Shown: positions 57,468 through 64,000 of the stretch, one piece after another
Layout: each line of letters starts with the position of its first letter
How positions within the stretch are numbered: the stretch's first letter is position 1
Source: Collybiopsis luxurians FD-317 M1
Taxonomy: Eukaryota; Basidiomycota; Agaricomycetes; Agaricales; Omphalotaceae
DNA length: 64,000 nucleotides
Assembly: GCA_000827265.1 (NCBI GenBank)
Contig: KN834750.1
Span: 1,837,297-1,901,296, forward strand
Reading direction: 5' to 3'
The notes under the pieces: model-generated
Database searches by the model: none
Seen by the model: the letters and a program-made list of their open reading frames with translations, nothing else
What the model was told of the DNA's origin: nothing
Made by a program: the position numbers and the translations under genes

Positions 57468-57949
57468 TAAGGAAATAAACTACACAGGGAGACCAGCTCG
57501 ATGGGATGGGAAGCGCACCAGGCGACTCGCTCGTTTTGGGGAGAAACACGGCTCTCGACGGACCTCTTTTTATAGTGCGTACTCGGCTGGAACACGACGT
57601 ATAGCCTCAGGAAAACGTTCTGCCCTGGGCCTATAGAATTTGCCTCGAAGGCATGTTATGGCAAACTTGGCACAACGAAAACGGCATCATCGGAGCAGGC
57701 ATTACCCATCTCCCTGACTGAACTCGTACCCGTCTCGAAGGTGACGTTCAGGGTATACATACGAGGGTATATACATACATAATATGACGAACCGGAGCGC
57801 GAACTCTGCGTCAAGCTTCGAGCCTGGTAAAATAATTTCGAAATGATGAAGAGAGTACCCAGTTCATAAAGCAAAAAAAAAAAATCAAACATTTGCGAAA
57901 ACAATAGCATTACAGATAGCTCTTCCAACTAATGTATACAGTATAAAGC
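57468..57949. other. Intergenic
   Basis: The promoter of the secreted orphan (minus) lies at the left and the 3' end of F-box gene 1 at the right. No gene seen. Confidence 0.45.
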
Positions 57950-59301
57950 CTACCACTGCCCTCCGTACTCGGTACGAGACCACGGAACAACTTGGAAGAC
58001 ACCTTCCGGGTCGAAGGACAACTTCCCCAAAGCCGCGGCCGGTCGAATATGTTTTAATAGCGCTCGCTTAACCACCGGGGCATGGCTGGACACGGAGAAA
58101 CAAAACTTTCGCAGGTTCTTGAACTGCGGCCGTTGGAGAATAGTCACGAGCCCTGCCCAGTCGAACGCGCCGAGGTCACCCTCTACCCCCGGTGTGTTCG
58201 AGACCAGGATCTGAAGCACGACCGTCACTTCCTCGATGAACGAAGAAGTGACGGTTTTCAGCACGTCCGTGACGAAGGTCTCTGAACCGGCGGGAGACGA
58301 GGAAGCGAGGTGGATCCAGCCCATCCTAAGCGTTTTTATCCTCGTACAAGGGGACAGATCGAACCCTACGATCAGAAAATGAGCACAGAAAAATGATTGA
58401 GAAAAACAGCCGAGTACGAACCTGTTGCAACATACGCATCCCAAATCTTGATCGCCTCTAACATCGACCCCGACTGGGCCAAAAATCGGGAAACCTTGGC
58501 ATTGCTCATGGTATTGAACAGCCCAACCGCAAGCACCCGAATCGGTATCGGCTCGTGGAATGCCATCCACGAGAAAATGAAATCCGAAATATCCTCCGTA
58601 ACATTGCAATACAGCCCCCGTAACTGGGGGGGCTTAGGCATGTTCCCCAAAGTCATCGAAGTCTCTCGAGCGTCCTCTGCAGGTCGACCGGCATTGAGCT
58701 TGAAAGAGACGAGGGTGAGGCTCGTCAGCTGCGGTAGGGCATGTAAGATCTCGAATAACTGGGATGCGGACCGCACAATGACCGAGTTGAGCTCGAGACT
58801 GGTGACCTTGCTGAAATTCCTTTTGAGAGCCAACGCGGTGGACAAACCAGTGTCTCCGCGTACCCAACCAAGTCTCAGTCTCCTAACCGACTCGAACCCC
58901 ACAAAACGAGGGAGGCATTCGTCAAACTGGAAAATACGATTGTCTCCTTCCGTATCCCCCTCTTCCGCCTCAACCCATATCGGTAGGCGACTGGAGCCAC
59001 CCTGTTCGAGCAGTAACCCTTCTACGAAACGAATCATCGTCAAAGAATGGGTATTTCGCTCGATAATGCCTAGAATGTCATGGAAATTCTTCCGATGTAC
59101 GAGCAATACGCTCCCCAAAAATAAGTTCTTCCAACTTGCTTGAAGCCACGCTCTGCATGTCAGACTACAGCTCTTCAACGTAGGCTTGTGGTCGAGGTAG
59201 GAGATGATATATTCGAAAATCTCAATTGGAATGAGATCCGAGAGTTCCTTGTTAAGTGGTACAGTGTAATCTCGGGGAAAAGGCAAGAATATCGTAGTCA
59301 T
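57950..59301 (-). CDS. F-box/LRR-type protein 1
   Basis: Two exons (59301-58422, 58365-57950) encode 431 aa. The F-box sits at about residues 23-60: LIPIEIFEYIISYLDHKPTL, then the SCSLTCRAWLQAS element typical of basidiomycete F-boxes. The rest has irregular leucine-rich units (VTSLELNSVIV, LTSLTLVSF, IKTLRMGWIHL), as in substrate-binding halves of fungal F-box proteins. F-box proteins bind Skp1 in SCF ubiquitin ligases and choose targets; the target is unknown. Basidiomycetes carry hundreds of such genes, often in tandem, and a second one follows directly. The start is the first in-frame ATG with a sensible distance to the F-box. Confidence 0.78.
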
Positions 59302-59413
59302 GGCCGTGGAGGAGACGCGTAATTGTGACAGAGCACAGCCACGACATCATTATAGACAATCATTTAGATGTACGTTAAAGTTTTTGTTCTACCCAATAAC
59401 CGCTTCTCAATTC

Positions 59414-60946
59414 TCACCCAGACGAACCGTCAGACGCACAAGCGTGTATCAACCCAAGTGGTTTGTCTTGGAAGGCGGGGCTAGCTGCCAAACGCGCCAT
59501 AGAGAGCTTAACATACGAAACTAGACGGCTGTTCGTCAGCCACTGGGCGGGCATTATATAGATGCCCTCGAGATGCCGCAAGTTTTCCGTGGAAATAATT
59601 AACAAACCCTAAAAGCATACCAGTTACCGAACCTGGGTCGTAGGCTCGAAGAAGAAAATTTGACGCACCAGAATATTATCCAGCCAATCTTTGCCAGAAT
59701 CTTCGCTTGGAACGGCATAAGCTAAGCTTGCAAGGGAATGAAATCCACCCAGATGAGGAGCGAAAATCGAGACGAGATCCGAAGGAGGTTCAGCGCGGCC
59801 GCGCTCTCGGGGTTTGATAGTCAAGCCTTGAAGAGTGTCTGCATGCCTCATCAACGAAATGAAGAGTTTATTGATAACCGACTCCAGAACAGGACTTGGC
59901 CGAGCATCGAAATGGCTCAATGTGAAGCGCCGAAGTCCTGTGTAAGACTTGAGATAGACAATAAGAAAGTCATCAACATGATCAATAGTCAAGTCGACCA
60001 AAGTCGTTCTCATACTCCGAAGCGCAGTCCAGAATCCTCCTCGAGGTAGAGAACAATTCTCCAAGCAAAGCGTTGACAGACGCCCGAAATGACACATGGT
60101 TATTGGGTCTGATAAGTCCCAACCTTGCAGGTGAACCGTTGTGAGAGCAAGTGTCGTACCAGCTGGGACAAATTGGAATAATCGACGCATGGAATACTTG
60201 CTGTACCCTTCCTGCACCAGCTGCACGGACTTTAGTGACGTTAAATTTGGGCTTTTAGATATGAGCTCAACAAAAGGAGCGGTAGCATCGTTTGTCGAGA
60301 AGACATTGATGAAAGAGAGAGATGTCAGATCTTTCAAGTGGGCAGAAAACGCGACTGGTGGTTGTACAAAGGCAATTTCACTTATATGAGGGTATATTTC
60401 ATATCGATAGCAGAAATTTTTCAGATTAGGGAGATGACCGAGAGCTTCGATGACGTTTTGAACGATTGGGCCATTGTACCCGCGATTGGGGGGAGAAGAT
60501 ATCCATCTGTACCAGATTGTAAACGAAGGGATTCATACACTCGGAAGAATGACACTCACTGTACGGATTCGACGGCGAGAAATTTTGGGATTACTGACAG
60601 GAACAACGAGAGATGTTCTGTCGCAACTTGATTCTCAGTCTGCAATAACTTGAACCGTTCAGCAAAGTCTAAAGCAATGATGAGCCGTCTTGTAAATGCG
60701 AAGGCTTGAGTGCGGTCGTCAAGTGAGAGGGCTCGTAAGATGGGTAGATTATGACCGAGTCTGAGTTGATAGAAGTAGAGAGGATCGGCTATTCTTTGAA
60801 GAACACTACAGGTTGCTCGAAGAGCTTTCAACTCCCCACGGCGAACCTGCGAATAAAGCGTTTAGACGGTTGCTGAAGCATTGCAACTCGAAGCTTGCCA
60901 AGGATAAGATCTTTAGAATTAGTTCCACAGGGAGCGAAACCAGCAT
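59414..60946 (-). CDS. F-box/LRR-type protein 2
   Basis: Four exons (60946-60899, 60846-60560, 60506-59669, 59608-59414) encode 455 aa, all phases consistent. A short F-box start, MLVSLPVELILKILSLVRRG followed by ELKALRATC, is made by a GC-AG intron (GCAAGC donor). LRR-like units follow: LGHLPNLKNF, LKDLTSLSFINV, TSLKSVQLV, RLSTLCLENCSL and RRFTLSHF. The final exon gives ENLRHLEGIYIM, resembling a last repeat. The role as an SCF substrate receptor is by family only. It is tandem with F-box gene 1 on the same strand, 113 bp upstream of that gene's start, and a third copy is left as a relic at 61206-61545. Confidence 0.72.
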
Positions 60947-61205
60947 CGAGGACGTTGTCGGTGCTGAGACTGGACCCTGGTGGTGGTTAAGAGTAGGGTT
61001 GGGTTGGCGGCCGGCAATGTGTTTTTCATGCTCACCCTGTCCGAAAACCCGATTTTCTCTCGATGCCCATGCGGACCTCCGACTTGTCCTTCAAAACAGT
61101 ACCACCATAGCCAATTTAACTTAGAATTCTCTCAGTGTTACTTTCAGTTTCTGCGGCATATCGCAAGATAGTTATATGTAGAAATGTAGTACGAGTTAAA
61201 TATTT

Positions 61206-61545
61206 TCAATTCTCCTCGGACAATGCAGATTCAATGGGCGCACGCAAATCAATGCCTTGATACGCCGGGCTGCCCTCCTTAAAACGTGCCAGAGAAAGCC
61301 TCGCCCACGAAAGCAGACTGCTATACAACCTGCACGCGATAGACATAACGAAAATACCCTGAAGGCACTGAAGCGAATAACAATCCGCGACCCTCACCCA
61401 CATATAACTTACCAGTCATCAAAGCTATCCGTAAAGCTTGAGGAGAAACGTTAAGTAGCAATGCACCAAGATCTTGTCCAATGGACCTTCGTCGGAAAAG
61501 CATATGTCAAGCTGGTAAATGAAGAGCCGCTAGAGCAACGCATCG
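61206..61545 (-). pseudogene. Relic of a third F-box gene (3' end only)
   Basis: Minus-strand 61403-61206 reads CLQGIFVM, then SWARLSLARFKEGSPAYQG, matching in order the last exon of F-box gene 2 (HLEGIYIM, VKLSMARLAASPAFQD). Just upstream, FSDEGPLDKILV resembles SEDSGKDWLDNILV of that gene. No F-box or start is left. Confidence 0.5.
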
Positions 61546-61667
61546 AGGGTATGCTCGGTCCCGAATAGCGGTGGTGGTGGACTTGGCTGCGCGCACGATT
61601 CTGTCGTGGGTCTTGATGCAGACACAGAACTCTGAACTGATAAACATATATATATCAATCATAATAC

Positions 61668-62520
61668 TTAACCTCTCCTACGCTTCCCATTTTTATTCGG
61701 GTCCAAAAGATTCTCTCTCCGTTCACTCACCCTGTCCAAGAACTCAACCTTCTCAAGGTACCCACCGCCCCCCTGCTTTCGATTCGCCTCCAACTCGTCC
61801 TTCATCATTTTACTATCCTTTTCCGAGACGTGCGCGTTCCAATCCATAGCAGATTTCTCTAGCACCGTAAGCTTTTTCAGAGCACTCCCGCTGCTAGATT
61901 TAGGTATTTCTCCCAATGTCACTTTCGACTTCCGCGGGCCTTTTCTGGAGGCGGGAAGTTTTTGAGAGGATGAGGAGGGGTTAATGGAGGTAGAAGATTC
62001 TGCTGCGGAGGGGGGATTTGTTATAGCTTTAGGAGCAGGAGGGGGTGTAGTGGATGTAGATGTAGATGTGTCCGGAGGTATAACTGGCCATTTCTTTGCA
62101 TCAGCAGAATTCGCAGGGACTTGTACTATCTCCCTAAGGCATTCTTGAGATTTTAAAGGGAGTAGATGTGACGATAGACCTCACTTTACTTCCTTCCCCG
62201 CAAACATATACCTCTTCTCGACCTTGACCAACTCTTCTACCGGCTTAGAGGTCGATACATCGCTACCAGATGTCACAGAATCTTGAAAAGCCTTCCACAG
62301 TTCCTTCCGCCTCCTGTATACCCAGATGAAAAAGGCTCATTAGAGACTCCAGGAAGCCAGATCTCCGTACTAGCCTTTACCGTTGCTCGGCTTCCGGGTC
62401 CTCCGGTTCTGTGCGAGGACGCTTGGAATCCGGTAATTCTTCTTCTTCGGAATCCGATGAGGAGGAATCTGCTTCTACTTCGGGCACATAGTCCTCGTCT
62501 TCAGAATCGGAACTTGGCAT
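61668..62520 (-). CDS. SWC5: SWR1-complex subunit Swc5 (BCNT/CFDP1 family)
   Basis: Three exons (62520-62381, 62313-62185, 62133-61668) give 244 aa. The N-terminus is acidic (MPSSDSEDEDYVPEVEADSS), the histone-interacting type seen in BCNT proteins. RRKELWKAFQDSV and RYMFAGKEVKEIVQVP follow, then a Pro/Ser/Thr linker. The C-terminal BCNT-C domain is clear: LTVLEKSAMDWNAHVSEKD, then KQGGGGYLEKVEFLDRVSER. Swc5 is needed by the SWR1 remodeller to exchange H2A for H2A.Z in nuclear chromatin. Length and order fit the family. The third exon depends on a GTGAGG donor and CCTTAG acceptor, which keep KEVKEIVQVP in frame. Confidence 0.9.
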
Positions 62521-63044
62521 GGTGACAGTTCGAAGGCAAGAGTAGCTGCGCCACCTTGATCCATCAGACTCGAAAGGCAATATATTCACACAGGCCTCGA
62601 CATGCGTCGAAGTGGAACTCATATACGATTTGATGTCGCAAGGTTGGGATATATATAATTAATCTCACACTTTGTGATCCATCGAATTCACTATTTTTTT
62701 TCCAAGTGTATGGAATCACTGCTTCACGGTACATACTAAAATTGGTAGTCAATTTCGAGTCCGCATGAGGAAGGGCTGTATAATTTGTATTGTCTTCAAT
62801 TTTGTGGACCCAGACATTAGCCTCGAAGATACATACACACCGTACCTCAGGTTTAATACAGTGAAAGACCCATGAGATCATTTAAGGTTTGACCTTCAAG
62901 CAAAAAAAAAGCATTTCTTTAAGTAGAAAACACCGAAAGGATTGCGGTAGTGTCCCATCCCTCGCATCGGTGAATGACACATGAAAGGTACCACTACATT
63001 GTACAAACTTCCATTAAAGCTATGGGCTGTGATAACCATTCCGA
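62521..63044. other. Intergenic
   Basis: Promoter of SWC5 and 3' end of the next gene. A 105-codon minus-strand frame (62564-62881) has no motif and was not accepted. Confidence 0.45.
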
Positions 63045-63287
63045 CTAATCTATGGTTACCGTGTAACCTGGAACCCCAAGTTTACTCTCAACATCTGCGC
63101 CCGCGCTTCCGCTCCTCGTGAAACGTATCACTTGCCAGTGATTCCTAGATCCCCAGGAATCAGTTCCTCCATAAGGCTCGAGCGTATACCAGTTTTCATC
63201 CCCCCCTTTACCCCAGTCTGAACCAGTTGCAGTGACGCTGACATAAATCTTCGAAGAGGAATTGTTTGTTACAGTAATATTGCCCAT
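63045..63287 (-). CDS. Small conserved beta-rich protein, 80 aa
   Basis: An 80-aa frame beginning MGNITVTNNSSSKIYVSVTA, with GGDENWYTLEPYGGTDSWGS and HWQVIRFTRSG. Short proteins of this shape, with alternating beta-strand patterns and conserved Trp residues, recur in Agaricomycete genomes as I recall, but I cannot name a characterised family. There is no signal peptide, cysteine or membrane helix. It is probably a compact cytosolic or unconventionally released beta-sandwich, possibly lectin- or aegerolysin-like; this is a guess. The start MGNIT was preferred over an earlier ATG because conserved relatives start there and the acceptor-like TACGTAG lies just before. A TATATAAG on the same strand lies about 330 bp upstream, implying a leader with an intron. 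Confidence 0.6.
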   Translation of the reverse strand: MGNITVTNNSSSKIYVSVTATGSDWGKGGDENWYTLEPYGGTDSWGSRNHWQVIRFTRSGSAGADVESKLGVPGYTVTID

Positions 63288-64000
63288 TTTATCTACGTAA
63301 CGATTGGCGTTTATATCATGTAGCATATCAAAACTTGCTGGTTGTGCTTACTTACAGATGGTTAGAACCTGAATTCAAGATGATCTGAGATTTGTAGGGA
63401 CCCGGGATTCGACGTACTAGATCTTGGATGTAAACCGCAATGTTCAGTCTTGGAGTGCAAGGGGAGAGGACTCACAAATCACAATGGCGTAGAAGAATGT
63501 GAGCACTGAGAGTGTGTGGTCAAAGCGCAATGGAGCAAGATCCTCGAAGTGCACTGGCAAATGCAATAGCAGTGAGAGTGAGAAGGCTGGAGCAAGCAGC
63601 TGTCTTTGAGGTGCTTATATAACCGCGCCCATATCCACCACGGACCTTTGAGGTCTGGTAGGGTTCTCAGGTGGTATGACGATCTCCAAACCATGTATTA
63701 TTCGGAGCCAAGTCAACCCCGAAATTATCGACAAACTGCATGCACGTTGCAGATGAAAGTCCTGGATACACGGCATGTGAGCACTTGCTTTATCTTCAAC
63801 GCAGAGTCTGGTCTAGTCTTGTCTGGCTCTCAAATGGCATAACGATCTCCAAAATGTATTACTCGGTGACAGGTCGACCCCGCCTTTGAGAAAGGTCCTC
63901 GACAGACAGCATGCACAAATCACATTTACTCGGGCACATTTACTGCTCAGTTGTGCATATAAGTGCGCAGTCGGAACACTAAGCTTTACATTCATTCTGT
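63288..64000. other. Upstream leader/promoter region with a partial direct repeat
   Basis: 63615-63622 is TTATATAA, a TATA box for the minus-strand small gene. Two related segments of about 100 bp lie at 63648-63750 and 63806-63920. A second TATA-like ATATAAG at 63956-63962 on the plus strand may serve a gene beyond the window. Confidence 0.45.
63648..63920 (+). repeat. Two diverged direct repeats of about 100 bp
   Basis: GTCTGGT...CTC(A)xxTGG(T/C)AT(G/A)ACGATCTCCAAA, ATGTATTA(T/C)TCGG and CAxCATGCAC recur in order in both halves. Confidence 0.55.

Noticed and set aside
58397..59143. 248-codon plus-strand frame
   Set aside because: Antisense shadow of the first F-box gene; no motif of its own.
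62564..62881. 105-codon minus-strand frame upstream of SWC5
   Set aside because: No motif, low-complexity flanks, and it overlaps the SWC5 promoter.
1..64000. CRISPR arrays, rRNA genes, retrotransposon or virus-derived reading frames
   Set aside because: None seen: no spaced repeat array, no rRNA-like blocks, and no reverse transcriptase, integrase or capsid motifs in any frame read. The RdRP is of the cellular silencing type, not viral.

Overview
The window is nuclear DNA of a filamentous basidiomycete, most likely an Agaricomycete. Most genes are cut by many short (about 45-60 nt) GT-AG introns. The gene families fit: a CPL1/PriA-type secreted Cys-rich protein, an Agaricomycete-type 7TM protein, F-box/LRR genes, an NLR, and LYS2-dependent lysine synthesis. 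All exon models below were built by hand from reading frame, splice signals and phase; none was tested by alignment or RNA.

Layout. 0-9 kb: an AAA_28-type NTPase (-), then a 17-exon gene joining an RNA-dependent RNA polymerase to an SF1 helicase (+), then a polyol/zinc alcohol dehydrogenase (+). 9.8-12.4 kb: a CPL1-like secreted protein and a GTT1-like glutathione transferase. 12.6-17.2 kb: LYS2, flanked by two copies of its own promoter and 5' end. 17.2-19.6 kb: no recognisable gene. 19.6-21.1 kb: a secreted protein with aerolysin/effector-like features. 23.3-29.8 kb: one 2,099-aa gene (-) resembling bacterial multidomain toxins, with a YopT-like cysteine peptidase, a TcdA/TcdB-like pore/translocation region and a Ser/Ala/Gly repeat tail. 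32-36 kb: an SDR and a TAP-like alpha/beta hydrolase, with several 8-nt micro-exons. 36.6-38.6 kb: a kinase-like gene with an apparently damaged splice acceptor. 39.4-42.7 kb: an AT-rich, almost intronless NB-ARC/TPR gene broken by one stop and two frameshifts. 43-48 kb: a small membrane protein, SRP19, an assembly gap inside poly-C, and a carboxylesterase. 49.7-51.6 kb: a secreted GH18 chitinase. 51.6-56 kb: a rearranged AT-rich segment with duplicated blocks, interstitial TTAGGG repeats and a 7TM gene. 56.4-63.3 kb: a secreted orphan, two F-box/LRR genes plus a relic, SWC5, and a small 80-aa protein.

How the parts relate. There is no operon logic and no clear metabolic cluster. Housekeeping genes (LYS2, SRP19, SWC5) are mixed with defence or interaction genes (RdRP-helicase, NLR, toxin-like protein, effector-like proteins, F-box expansion). 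The two strongest leads are the RdRP-helicase fusion, which joins two activities known as separate partners in fungal RNA silencing, and the intron-poor giant toxin-like gene, a candidate horizontal acquisition from bacteria.
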